Shown here piece after piece: positions 45,503 through 57,854 of a stretch of 64,000 bases of DNA. The notes under the pieces are model-generated. The model made no database searches. It was given only the letters and a program-made list of their open reading frames with translations, and was not told the origin of the DNA. Within the stretch, counting starts at the first letter, position 1, and each line of letters starts with the position of its first letter. The stretch spans positions 1 to 64,000 of the forward strand of contig JAXGGA010001038.1 of NCBI GenBank assembly GCA_038373865.1, given 5' to 3'. The position numbers and the translations under genes were made by a program. This DNA is from Uloborus plumipes (taxonomy: Eukaryota > Arthropoda > Arachnida > Araneae > Uloboridae).

Positions 45503-46523
45503 ATGCTTTTAAGAAGACAAATAAGCTATTATCAACAGCTCACCGAGTTTAAACGAGGTCGTACAATTTGGCTAAGAGAAGGTGGATGTTCGTTTCGCGA
45601 TATTGCAGAAAGACTTGGTGGGAGTGTTTCCACCGCGCATGATTATTGGAAGCTATGGTCAAAGGATGGTACTACCTTAAGAAGATCGAGTTCCGAGCTG
45701 CCACGTGGCACGACTGAGAAGGAAGATCACCAAATCCTGCGTACGGCTGTGGCGCATCATACTGCATCTGCGGCTGACATTCGAGCTGCAGTTAGTACCG
45801 TCGTGACCCAATGAATCGTACGAAATCGCTTACTTTAAGAACAGCTCCGAGCCAGGTAGCCTGTAGCCGGTATTCCATTGACTGCAAACCATTGCCGTTT
45901 GCGACGGCAGTAGTGTCAAGACAGAGCTCACTGGAGGTCGGAGTGGAGATCTGTTGTAATTTCTGATGAAAACAGATTCTGCCTTTGTGCCAGAGATGGT
46001 CGTAAGTTGGTCAGAAGGAGGCCAGGGGACCGTCTGCATCCAAGCAGTCTGCGACCAAGACACACGGGACCTACACCTGGAGTCATGGTCTCGGGAGCAA
46101 TTTCCTAAGACAGCAGAAGCACTCGTGTGGTTATTCCAAACACACTGACTGCGAATTTGTTGTCAGTCTGGTAATTCAACCTATAGTACAGCCCTTCATG
46201 AGTAGCATTCAAGGGGGAGTTTTCCATCAGGATAACGCTCGCCATAACACCGCTGCTGTAACGCAATGTGCTGTACAGAGTGTTGACATGTTACCATGAC
46301 CTGCAAAATCACCAGATCTGTCTCCAATTGATCACGTATGGGATATCTTTGGACGCGATGCCAGCATCATCTACAGTCAGCAATGACTGTCCTAGTATTG
46401 ACACAACAAGTGCAACAAGCGTGGCACTCTACATTACTAAGTGACCTTCGGCACCTGTATGACACAATGCATGCGGGCTTGCAGGCTTGCCTTCAAAATT
46501 CTGGAGGTTACACCGGCTATTAA
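45503..46523 (+). pseudogene. Tc1-family transposase, frameshifted, D in place of third catalytic E
   Basis: The first 103 codons (45503-45814) are open. They hold a helix-turn-helix DNA-binding region, REGGCSFRDIAERLGG to SVSTAHDYWKLWSKDG (residues about 27-57), and the RGTTEKEDHQILRTAV second helix region. After shifts, the catalytic domain reads WRSVVISDENRFCLC (first D, 45965), VMVSGAIS, FHQDNARHNTAAV (second D, 46231) and SPDLSPIDHVWD (third position, 46330). Tc1 proteins usually have E at the third position, as in SIEHVWD of the element at 32386; here it is D. A TGG-to-TGA stop lies just before (DMLP*PAKSPD). The C-terminus LYDTMHAGLQACLQNSGGYT ends at 46523. Start at 45503 is the first Met of the open stretch. 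Confidence 0.9.
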
Positions 46524-46652
46524 AGTAACATAATTTCACATTTGCACAGCATTTTTTTGAGCTTAAATTAGCCAGTGATCTTGTACATTTAATCAGTTAA
46601 AAATGTTAAGTAGACAATTGCATTAACCAAATTTCATTACTCTACAGTATTT

Positions 46653-46687
46653 TTTTCTTGGTGTTGGGATTTTTTTTTCCGCCAGTG
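46653..46687 (-). repeat. Right terminal inverted repeat of Tc1-like element
   Basis: TTTCTTGGTGTTGGGAT followed by a T-run and CCGCCAGTG, the mirror of the left end, with one extra base in the homopolymer. Confidence 0.92.
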
Positions 46688-46689
46688 TA

Positions 46690-47701
46690 TTATCTTCATA
46701 ATTTGATTTTTACTTTCTTAACATTTAAAATGAATTATTTTTCCGTTTGCTATACTAATAAATTTGTTACAAAAAAAATGCACACTACTTGAAAAAGGTT
46801 TATTGTAATCATGATAATTACAAACTTTTTAACAATACGTTTTTTTAAATACTAGAAAAATGTCTGTAAAAATGTAAATATTGCTCTTTTATGCTCAACT
46901 TTGCTTCCTTTCTACATATGTATTAAAATTTTAAGAGTTTTTTGATTACAAGTTTTACAAAGGGTTTTGAATCTGAAATATAAAGTATATTTTCAAATTC
47001 AAGGTAAATGGATGCAAATCGTTAAATAGTCATGCATTTTTTTTAAAAACTAGAATTGATAATCTAATGATGAATCTTGATATGTAGCTCGCTGTAAAAT
47101 TCCGAAGTTTTATTTTAAAAATTTAATATTGCATTTTCAGAACTTTACTGAAGATTTTCATAATTTGCATGTATTGTAGAAGGGAATGCACTAATGATTT
47201 TAAACTGAAACTATCCAAAATAAAAATTAGGTTAAATCCTTTCAACCTTAGACAAACATGTTTACTTTTCAGAAAGAAATGAAACTTGAAAATGAAATGC
47301 AGTGCTCCATTTAATTTAAGCGTGTGTGCACTGTGCAATAGCTATTTAAATCTTTTTAAAAGCAAGATCACTCGCATTTCTTGCCTCATTTTTAATCAGT
47401 TAATTTTTATCCATTCTCAGATTTGGACAAGGTTAGGTTTTCTTTATCAAAGAGCAAATTACGTTGTAATGTTGAAGAGTAAATTTATGTTCTTTTTAAA
47501 ACTATAATTCTGAGTTTTGCATCATAATGTAAGGAGCACAATTCATTTTTTTTCTTTTTTTTTGCATGTTTCAAATAATTTCCAGTTTTGTAACATTGTA
47601 GGAAACTGAAACACTTCAAATGTATGCTACACAACCCCGTTAAACCTATACATCAAAAACTTATTATTTTATGCTTTTTAAAGCGAAGGACATATGTAGT
47701 T
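46690..47701. other. AT-rich spacer
   Basis: No gene recognised. Overlapping short frames at 47123-47507 on both strands have no domain. Confidence 0.5.
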
Positions 47702-47876
47702 CAGTGGCACCACTTATTTGAATCATGTTTTCTCTAAACAGTTTTGATTAAGTAACGCGGTTGGTTCAAATAAGCGAATAGTTCAATAATGCAGAATTTT
47801 GTTCTGTTTTTGACGATTTGATTCATTAAAGCGGCTGATTCAATTAACCACTAATAAAATTAACCGAATTCCACTG
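47702..47876. mobile_element. CAGTGG-ended MITE, Tigger-like style
   Basis: Starts CAGTGGCACCACTTATTTGA and ends TTAACCGAATTCCACTG before TA. The interior has alternating AAATAAGCGAATAGTTCAA and GATTCATTAAAGCGGCTGAT motifs. Only the outermost CAGTGG is clearly inverted, so it is decayed. Confidence 0.5.
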
Positions 47877-49238
47877 TATTAATTATTTAAAACATTTAAA
47901 CACAATTTAGCTAGTCACTTGGGGCAACTTATACTTCAATAGCTCAAAATTTTCGGATACAAAGGCCATTTTCTTCAAACATTCCACAGTGTGGTGAAGA
48001 AAAATATGAAAGTTTTCTTTATTTCATACTTTTGGCTGAAACAAACTTTTACGAAGATGGATTACAGCCGATAGTAAATTTTATTGAATGAAATTGAGCA
48101 GAAACATAGGATCTAACACAATTTTTGTGACTAAAAGAATGAGATTTGGCTATGGGATAGAAAGCATTCTGTCCCACTTCAAACATGAATAAGATGTACG
48201 AGTTCTAAAATGCGTGTTTTGCAGCAAGAGTATGAAATTCAAATTTTTCTTTGAGCAAATATTGATGTTGAACTATATAGAGTAAACTGAGAAAGAAAAT
48301 AGAGATCGATATCTCGTTTGAAAATAAATTTAGTTTAAGGAATTGTAATTTTTTTCTCAAACAGATTGCTCCCAAAGAAGAACTTAGTTATGTTTAGGTT
48401 TAAAGCGTTATGATGCTGATTGTTTAACTAAGAGATTCATCTAGCCTACTTTCTTATTGATAAGTAAACATAAAATATTAAAAAAAAACTAGTTAAAAGT
48501 GAAAATGATGCTAAAAGTAATTAAATCATGAATACAGGCTCTTGTTTTTTTTTTTTTTTTTTTTTTTTTAAAGATGCTTTTTTAGGAAGAAAAAGTTAAT
48601 GTAAGACTACTCAGCTAATTCAATCGATGGATCGATTATTGATTAACTAACTTTTTCCTTTTATGAAATGCTAAAATTTCAAACTGAGTATTGATCATTG
48701 TGTCTGTTTTCCTCTAGGCCAATCTCTCTCTTGTATTAATATTTTTGAGATCAAATTCCAAAAGAGTGATTTTCAGAAATTTTTTTTTTGGTACAGACTA
48801 ATTTCACGTATGCTTTTATGATTTGAAGACCTTTATGACTCCGTTTTTATAAGTCAAAAACCTTCATCTTGAGCAGTTTAGCATTCAAAAATACGTTTTT
48901 TTTTTCTTTACAATTCAATTACATGGATTTCGTGAACAGAGATATTACTTGGACACATTTTACGTAACGATTTTTTTTCTTCACATTTTATGCTTTATTA
49001 CTACTTACTTTTACAGTCAAAAATACCTAAACATGTTGCTTTTTAAGAAAGCCAAACCTTTTTATAAATGAAGCTGATAAAGTAATAATACAACTACTTT
49101 AATATTAAAATTTTGCACATTTCTTGCTACTTTGATAAATATTTTTAACAATTACTTTATGTATTATAGTATTACTTTAAACAAATCCCAGTTTTTCAGT
49201 GTTTGGTTTCAATGATATTAAATACGTATATGATATTA
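47877..49238. other. AT-rich spacer with long T-run
   Basis: No gene recognised. A T-run of more than 20 bases lies at about 48545-48569. Confidence 0.5.
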
Positions 49239-49313
49239 ATGAGCTTATGGATGCACCGACATCTGACAAAAGGATATAACTTGTGTCGGATGTCTGTGCA
49301 TCTGTAAGCTCAT
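49239..49313. repeat. 75-bp hairpin, ATGAGCTTA ends
   Basis: ATGAGCTTATGGATGCACCG, ACATCTGACA pairs with TGTCGGATGTCTGTGCATCT, GTAAGCTCAT over about 30 bp around an 13-15-bp loop. Probably a minimal foldback MITE; a precursor-like hairpin RNA is the alternative. Confidence 0.8.
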
Positions 49314-49697
49314 ATTTTTGCATTGAAGAAAGCGTTCAATGTAACGCCGAAACAAGTGGTTGCAGTATTCCTGCTCACTTGTGCTTTCCAACGTAACTTT
49401 ATATGCTTTTATTTTATGCACAACGGTTATTTCGGTAAAAATGTATGTTTTAATTTCTCTATTAAAAAGAGCTATGAAAAACTAAGAAGAAATAAAAATA
49501 TATTGTTATTAAAAATATGCACATATTTATCAACATGATACCGAAAAAAAAAACCAATTTCACTTTGAATTTAAACCAGAACTGAGTAAATCTTTGCACT
49601 TGCAAGAAAATGCTTTTATTTTTAACTTTGAATTGTTAAAACAAATTATGTTTGGGGTATTTACTTTCAAACATTTCTATAACACGACACATTTTAA
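49314..49697. other. Short spacer without recognised function
   Basis: A 71-codon frame at 49323-49538 (start MKKAFNVTPKQVVAVFLLTC) starts next to the hairpin; no known domain is recognised. Confidence 0.45.
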
Positions 49698-50200
49698 CCC
49701 TTAACTTCGCAATATTTTAAATTTTGATGAAAAAATTGTATCAGCTAGTTCTCAAGTAATTATAAAGAGGAGAAATATTTTTTTTAAATAAGCAGTTTTA
49801 AAATGACTTTCAATCATTTTTTTGTTTGCGATAATGTAAAAGTAAAATCAAATTTCGTAAAAACTTTTTGCCATAGAAAATTAAATTTACTTTTAAATGA
49901 ACGTAAAATGTTTAAATTTCTTACCTGGTAATTTATTTCGTCAATAAACAAGAGGAAGTATAAACTAGAATGGATTTTTTTATAGCAAAGATACAGTTCT
50001 TGAGGCATCAAATGTTTTTATAATTATTGGGATTTCTGGGGAAAATGTGCTGTCAACTAGTGACGAAATTAACATGTATTTCGCTGCAGTGATCTTTTTT
50101 TTTTCCTCAGATAAGTGATTTGTAGGTAATAAAAAAAATTGAGTCTTTTAAATTAAAATAAATCATATGTTGCAGAAATGCAACAGTGGGAAGTTAAGGG
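49698..50200. mobile_element. piggyBac-like non-autonomous element (503 bp) with exact TTAA duplication
   Basis: TTAA flanks both sides (49694-49697 and 50201-50204). Ends are CCCTTAACTTCGCA and TGGGAAGTTAAGGG, inverted with one mismatch. The internal GTTGCAGAAATGCAAC near 50169 is a short palindrome next to the right end. Non-coding; a 65-codon minus-strand frame is AT-rich noise. Confidence 0.85.
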
Positions 50201-50204
50201 TTAA

Positions 50205-53200
50205 GAATTTAAAAAAAAGGGAAAAAAAGGACTTGTAAAATAACTCTATATTTCCTTTCTTTTCTGTTTTCTTTCTTTTTTTTCACAAATTACAGATATG
50301 CATTTATATAATTTTACTGTTATTTCAGTCAATTCACTTAGATATCAAGGATTGTTTTTATTTTCCCGTTAAATATCTTGTCATATTTTTGGCATATGAA
50401 ACACAGAAGAAAATAAATATATCAGCATTACGTGCATATCTTCTTCAAGTCATTACTTTACTCAGATTTGAAAGTTCTCCTTTAATTGGATGTTGTTTGA
50501 GAAAAAAAAGTTAAACTGAAGTGTTTTGAAATACTTCTAATGAACTTGCATAAGACATTTGCTGCAATATTCCTTACGCGGTCTTAGACGAAGATGCGTC
50601 TGGAAAACCAGACAACGAAGAAAGACAGTTAACAAAAGGAAACCATTTCAAGGAAGAAAGTTTTAAGTGAGTGGATTTTGTCGAATTCACTTTAGTTATC
50701 CATGAAAGATCTATGAAAATTTAATAAGACTTTGATCATCTATTTTAAAGTACTCGCTGCTTCTAAAGAAGAAAATGCGATTAAATAAATAACTAGTTTT
50801 TCAGACATGCATTTTTTAAATCTTATTTTTAGAAGACATGCAAAAGCTAAAAGCATAGAAATGTTATTTTCAATATAATTAATTATATTTTTAACCTGCT
50901 GTGGAGAAGAGAAGATTATCAGTTCCTATTAGTTCTTATTCTTTTTTTTTTTACAACAGCATTTTCTCACTGCACAAATCACTTGACTCTTTATTAGGAA
51001 TATAGATCCACTATGAGTGAATCTTTCTTAAGGAAACTTTTTGTTCTTATTCTTATATATATTTTATTTTCAGAGATAAAGCTTACTAAGAAATGGGATG
51101 ACTTAGTTAGAGGCAACTGACGTCTGAAGTCTATCTTATTGTCTCCTTTATTATAGATACAATTAGGAGGGACAGATTAGCCTGCTAAGCTTGTTTTTCC
51201 CCAAAGAATGCATGACTATCTCTTGGCTGCTTTTACTAAAGGACAATTTACCAAGCTGTTTCATGTATTGATATGAAACCTTACGGAGTAATAAACATCA
51301 AATTTGGAATTGGTGTAAAATAGATGATAGTTGTCACAGACATCTCGGTTCGCTTTTTAGAAGAAAAAACATGACTTGTTTTTATTGTATGGTAAGCATT
51401 GTTTTTTCTCAAGTGCTAATGCACTTTTTTTTAAAAAGAACCATGACAGAAATAAGCTTTAATCTATTAACATTTAGTTATCTTCAAAATGATTTTCTCG
51501 ACACGTATGGTAATAATAGTTGTTGAGAATAAATTATTAACACATAAAACAGATTCAAAAATTTTTTAAATAAGCTTCATTATATTTTCAATAAAGCTTT
51601 TTGAAAAATGTCAATTTGTGTGGTCAATAACAATAAGGTTAAAGTACACTCTGGTGCGTTTAGAAATCAAAGCTATCGGGCTATTTCTTTATCGAAGCTA
51701 TTTTTCTAAACAAAAAAAAAATCTGAATTTACTGTTCATAACGCAATTTCAGGTAACTTCTGAAGTACAGAAAAGAGCGTATGGATCAAGAGGTGTTCTC
51801 TTAGAAAAAATACTGTAACTGGGATTTGAAAACTTAAAGTTAAGACCATCTTTAGTTAAATTAGGGTAAAGAGGCCCAGAGAATCATTTCCTCAAAAATG
51901 TTTTGAAGCTAAAGTAATAAAATACATTTAATCTTAAGATAAATCTCCTATCCCTTCCTCCTTTAGTCCAGGTGACTTAAGGAAGAAGGTATAGGAAGTA
52001 GGGAAAAATATCTCAGTTTTTTTTTTTCCGAAGTTGGATTTTTAAAAGTATAATCCATGTTTCTGAATATATTATTTTACTAGCATAGCTATCTAGTCCA
52101 TTTGGAACTAGACATCGGCACATTTTCTAAAGTCATCAGTGTCACTCTTATAACCCAAGCTTTTTATACTTGAAGAACTTCTACCTTAGCTATGGCTTAC
52201 TGAAGATAACTTGCAGCCAAATTACTTGAAACACTTTTAATATGTATTTTACTTTTTTTTTCTTTCTCCCTCTATCTTGAAAAATTTTTAAGACCAAAAT
52301 TGATTAACGCCAAAGGACCATCTTTTAAACCACTCTAATTCAAGAGTTTTTAGACTCGGCACTGGAGTAAAGACCTTTTTCTTAAAGGTTATCTGAAAAG
52401 TGGCGAGGACTCCCAAGTATCGAGATGCCTTTAAATTACAATAACAAATCAAGGAAAAGAAATAAAATATGAGAATATGTTTTTTTTCCCTGAACGTTCT
52501 AACTTTTTTTTTCAGTTTTCGGCAAAGAAACGCGTGAAGAAAATATCATATCACTTTTCTGAAAAAAGGTTAAGTTGGCATTTTGATGTTTAGGGATAGA
52601 ATTTCACTGACTTTGATGCATCGCGGCATTTTCTTTCTTTCAAAATGCAGTATCATCTATACATTTTTTAAAACCTGCTTTAAATTCACACACAAAAAAA
52701 ATGCAGCACAATTTTTCCTGCATGCCTCAGTCTAAAAAATAAAATTGTTTTAAGCATGAATGCAAGTTTTTGTTAAACTCAACACAACTACTTTATGTTT
52801 TAGTTCTGCCAGAGATATTTTAAATGTATTTGTAAAAAAAGGGGGAGAGAGAAGATAATAAAATAAAACAAACAGATTTATAAACTATGTCACAGAGCAG
52901 TTGAAATACGAATGAAATTTCTATATGAAGTTAATGTGAATAAGATGCCTGATATTTTAGAAAAGGATATTTGGGATTACTAAAACAATAGTTAAACGAT
53001 AAACTTATGCACTCGTCTTGTCGTGCTCTGGTAAAAAAAATGACATTAAAAAAATGTTACCCGAAATTAAGCCAACTAACAATATTTAATTAATATTACA
53101 ATAATTTATTTTTTTCATGCACTTGAACTTAATTTAAACGAAATATCTTTCAGTGTAGCTTCTAAGTAGCGATATGAATGCATGTAACTAAGGTTTCCCA

Positions 53201-56200
53201 GATAAATATAAATATACAAAAAAAAAATGTTTTTCTGTTTCTGTAGTTTCTATTTAGTGTTGCATTTTTAGGTATTTTTAAACCTGTCTTCAGTTAACAG
53301 TTATACGATAATTGTAATCTAATTTGGCAGATTCTAAATGACGTGAATCATACCGCCATAAGTGAAAAAATTTTTATAAAATTTTCCGACAAACATAATT
53401 TGTATGCATATCATTATGATCCTTTTTTTGAAAAGGAAAACCAACAAAGGCAGTGTGTTTTTTAAGTGTGCTTTTAGGGAAAGACTCTCCTTTTATTCTC
53501 CTACTGATATTACACGGTAAAAATTATGAAATATTTTAAGAACAGATGTCGAGTGTTTACAGTTACTTAAGATTGTTAAAAAAGTCCTTAGTTATTATTT
53601 CTTTAATGTTGTAACTTTGCTAAAATTGGCATTTTTTTTTCTCTAATTTTCATTAAAAATTACCTTAATTTATGCTGCCTTATCTATAAGTAACTACTTA
53701 AACGAGCTTTCTGTATAATTTAACATTAAAGGTATAGTCACCAGGGCTAGAAGTACAAGAGATATTGGCAAATCAGCATTATTTTAAACGACTTATCCCT
53801 CCCCCCCCCCGCCCAGAATTGAAGAAAAATCGCCAATGGTTTCCAAGATTGGCGATGTTTGGTAAATTTTCGCCTTTATGGATCATTGCAGATTTTTTTA
53901 AAACGCTCTAAGGCTTTTCCAGTTAAATGTATAAATAGAGCTCGTTTTGATTTTACGAGTCAAATGTCAGTTGGCTGTAAATAAGTTAAGAGTTCTGTTT
54001 TGTTATTCTGTTAAATGTCTTTAGTGCTGTGATTTTGTAATTTTGTCTAGCATTGTGTTTAGGCTGGAATAAAATTTGATGGATATGTTATATATTGTAC
54101 TTGAAAGTAAATTTTTGCCAATAGAGTTGACGTTTTTAGAAGAAGTTATTCTTTTCCAAGAGTACTTGAAGTTGACCCGAACTCATAACAATGTTTACAA
54201 AATCAGTTCACTATACGTTGTGTTTGAATGGGATCTGGAACTAAATGATTAATGAGACATCTCTCTCTTTTTTCAGAGGGTAAACTTTATTAGCGAAACT
54301 TTTACTTCATAAATGACGTAGTTTACTGCTAAAAGTATGTAAAGTACGATGACAGTTCATTGCTAATTTTAGGATTTTGCAAAAACAAAAAGCTATGGCA
54401 TCTTTCATAATTACTGTCACTTTATTTAATTAAAACGAATTGCTTATTTAATAACACCTAATCAAATTTTTATTTTCTAAGTGTGCGTTAATGCTTAAAG
54501 CAAGTTTTATTTTTAAGGATACTTATATTCTCCTTGCAACTAGAATTTTTGGATTATTTTTTGATGAGTGATTTTTATGCTTTTGTATGGTTACTTACAC
54601 ACACACAGACACATGCGCGCAAAAAGCAGAAAAAAAACTGAACTTTTTGCTAAAGAGTTGATATTGTTTGCTACTTTTTTGTATTTTTTTAAGCACATCG
54701 AAAAATTTTATTTCATGGCAAAACAGAAAAATTTCGTCTACTCCTGTTTTAGCTGAGAAATTTCTTTTTTTTTTCCTACCAAAGAATTTTTCATTATGAA
54801 AACCATTTAATATTTTTTCTAGGGAAAAATGTGCTTAGTATCAACCTTTTATTTTTAATATATCAAGCGTTCCAAAATATTTTATCACATTTCTGATAAA
54901 ATACTATTTACTTAATAATTAATTGTATTAATTGCGGAATCAGTTTAACATGAAAATTATTTGACAAACGAATTCAAACGTAATACCAAAACAAGTTGTG
55001 TTTATACGCACTTAAACTGTGATTAAGTTTGCCTACGTGAAAAAGATAGCCAGAAACAACATCTACTAAACAAACAGATAGAAATGCTGAATATTTTAAA
55101 TTACATTTAAATACTAGTTTTTGTTTATTAATGAATCACAATTTCAACTTTGACAAATATTATTCAGAATGTTATTTTGAAGAAGATAATGAGAATCAGT
55201 TTATTTGCCGAAAACAGGATTTCAGAATAACTCTTTAATCTCACGAAAATTGAAGATTGGGGTAACTCAGGCTTACATGCCCTGGATTAAACGCCGCAGT
55301 ACATGTGGCCTGCTTGAAGAAGTTATCATGTATGTGTACTACGGAAGAAATGTTAAACTATTTGCTCTTTTCCTTAACTAATCGTTAATATCATCAAACT
55401 GATATTATTAATTTCCAACCGGCACTAAACAGGGTGCTCAATAAAGGGGCTACAACAGGAATGCTACAACAAAAAAATTAAAATTAATAGTATTTCATTC
55501 CATGAGAAAAGTATTCACACGGGAAGGAATGCACGTTCAATCAGAACGTAGGCATGTCTCGGGAAAAGAAATAATTTCTAAATCCAAAGTTTATTTTTAA
55601 TTTACTTATTATTATTACTATTAATATTTAAAAATTCAACTGTTTTACAAATTAATCCTTTTTAAATTTGATAAATAAAATAGTTGAAAAAACAAAAAGG
55701 CGATTACTGTAAACGCTTTCTATGAAATTAAATATAGTTAATTTTACCATCGCTTTGTTATTTTTCCATTTGGATGCTGTAGAAATATCTAGTTAGCTAA
55801 ACTAAAAAAATGAGAAAAAAAACTAAATACTAAACTCTAATGTCTGACGCAATTAGAGAGGGATACGAAACAGCCACTTTTTTATTTATTTGTTTTGGCA
55901 TTTTTTTTATGAAGTGGCGCTCGTCTTATTTTCCCTTCAGTAATTAAACAGTACGGGTTAGATCTGCAATTACACTAATTACCGTTTACAGAGTCAGTTA
56001 CATAAGAATCGGCACTTGTTTGTTTAGAAAGGAAGCATTCCAATCAATTCAGAATAGGTTCATTTTTGGTGAAGTTATTTCTTCGGGAGAAAAAACAATT
56101 TAAATGTTTGACTTTAAACGATAAATTAAACTTTTTATTTTCATTAGTACAGAAAAAGTGCTACTCGTGTTTAAATTTTATTGTTTCCGAAATTGTATGA

Positions 56201-56286
56201 GCGGAGACGTGTGATAAATAATAGGGAGGACTGCGGATGGTAGCCCATAAAGGCTTCTTGAAACTGTCGCACTATTATTATATGCA
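50205..56286. other. Six kilobases of AT-rich DNA, no gene seen
   Basis: No open frame with a recognisable domain, no RNA gene and no clear element ends. Short exons of a host gene cannot be excluded by eye. A C-run (about 53796-53808) is followed by three GCGA(T)-type motifs (AATCGCCAATGG, GATTGGCGATG, TTTTCGCC). Confidence 0.5.
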
Positions 56287-56857
56287 AGCTGCAAGTCCCG
56301 GCGTTACGCAGGCTTCCTTAGAAACAAAAGCAATGTCAAGTGAAGCATTCGCTTTCGGTAGAGAAACAAATTCGCCGACACGGTGGCTCGCTACGGCAAG
56401 CGCCCTCTACACACAGTTGCTAAAACAATACTTTCAATGAACGAAATCTCAAGAGAAGAATGGAAACTAGTACGCTAATGCTTTTCGACCATTATTATTT
56501 TTTAAATTATAACAAGTAGCTCGTGATAAAAATACTACGAACGTGGCCTGCTAATGAGTTTCATGCTCCATTCAATTAAGCCTTCATTCAAAATTCTCAT
56601 CATAATTGTTACTATTGTTTCACATCAAACACGTTTTATGACAATCAACTGTATATTTAATCATTTAGAACAAATCACATTGAAAATATTCTCAATTTCT
56701 TCAGAATCCCTTTATCAAATCCTATGTCAATTAAAACTAATGAAGCCTGAAAAATTAAGAATCTATCGTTACCTCGTTCGACTTTCAGTTCATTGGCGTT
56801 CAGGAGAAAGAAGCAGGACATAGATGAAAATATACTCAGTTTTTAATATCAGTAGAT
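56287..56857 (+). mobile_element. Interspersed element (CCCGGCGTTACGCAGG head), forward
   Basis: Starts AGCTGCAAGTCCCGGCGTTA and carries a GGTGGCTCGCTACGGCAAGC module; the tail runs CATTGGCGTTCAGGAGAAAG, CTCAGTTTTTAATATCAGTA, GAT. The nested copy at 18312-19310 has the same head modules and tail. Both overlapping short frames (56237-56440, 56554-56823) are by-products of this repeat. Confidence 0.65.
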
Positions 56858-57189
56858 AACTTTGGAACAAATCATCAGCATGCCAGTTCAGCCAAGTGTG
56901 TGTTGTTCCACCCCCCTCCCTTCACGCAGAAAGAAGCAACAACTTGTAAGCACCCATCTAGAATCACATTTTTGTGAAGGTGGGTATTTTTGAAGCTTTT
57001 ACATACGCGATTTTGTTTCTTAATAAATAATAATTTCAATTTTAGCAAATGTTATTCGAAATAACATAATTACAAAGATAATGTGGAATCAGATTGTGTA
57101 CTGGCATACTTTCAGAACAATTTATTACACCCATGAAAACTGCAGATACGGTAATTCACGGATACACACGGTAATATTTTTCATAAATA
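56858..57189. other. AT-rich spacer
   Basis: No gene recognised; ends with the TA target of the next element. Confidence 0.5.
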
Positions 57190-57840
57190 CAGGGTGTCCA
57201 CTCCAATCGTGGACCAATAGCTAATTTCTAAACCGTTAGAGATAAGCATATAGTTCATTTAGGAAAAAATCTCCAAATTTTGAAAGGAATTTTGGGTCTA
57301 TTCAATGTTTTTCAAAAAATCAAATTTTGAAAGAGTTACGAAATTTAAATTTTTATACAGCCCCCCAGTCCTATCAATCATATTTAGTAAAATATTCTTG
57401 ACACTGTAACGTTTAAAACTAAAAAAAAATCACTCCTCTACGACAAAAATTGACCGAGTTATGACGTTTTGAAAAATCAAGATTTTGAAGGATTTCGCAT
57501 ACGGTCCCTTAAGTGATCTCTCGATGACGTCATGAAATAATGTAAAATCTTGATTTTTCAAAACGTCATAACTCGGTCAATTTTTGTCGTAGAACAGTGA
57601 TTTTTTTTAAGTTTTAAACGTTACAGTGTCAAGAATGTTTTACTAAATATGAATAATAGGACTGGGGGGCTGTATAAAAATTTAAATTTCGTAACTCTTT
57701 CAAAATTTGATTTTTTGAAAAACATGGAATAGACCCAAAATTCCTTTCAAAATTTGGAGATTTTTTCCTAAATAAACTATATGCTTATCTCTAACGGTTT
57801 AGAAATTAGCTATTGGTCCACGATTGGAGTGGACACCCTG
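57190..57840. mobile_element. 651-bp foldback element at a TA site
   Basis: Starts CAGGGTGTCCACTCCAATCG and ends CGATTGGAGTGGACACCCTG, flanked by TA (57188-57189, 57841-57842). The arms, about 57190-57485 and 57545-57840, are close to perfectly inverted along their full length, including CAAAACGTCATAACTCGGTC and the CAGCCCCCCAGTCCTAT stretch. Only about 60 bp at the centre is unpaired, and it holds TCGATGACGTCATG. TA duplication suggests Tc1/mariner mobilisation. Non-coding. Confidence 0.93.
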
Positions 57841-57854
57841 TATATCAGTTTCAT

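Larger units (their letters stand above)
45263..46687 (+). mobile_element. Full-length Tc1-like DNA transposon, 1425 bp
   Basis: The left terminus begins CACTGGCGGAAAAAAAATCC and continues through CAACACCAAGAAA; the right terminus is the inverse, ending GGATTTTTTTTTCCGCCAGTG-like sequence at 46687. The inverted repeats are about 33 bp and differ by one A. TA flanks both ends (45261-45262 and 46688-46689), the Tc1/mariner target duplication. One transposase pseudogene lies inside on the plus strand, and structure is otherwise complete. Confidence 0.93.

Noticed and set aside
50205..56286. Host gene with small exons
   Set aside because: No conserved coding segment, start or convincing splice-bounded frame could be picked out by eye; RNA-seq would be needed.
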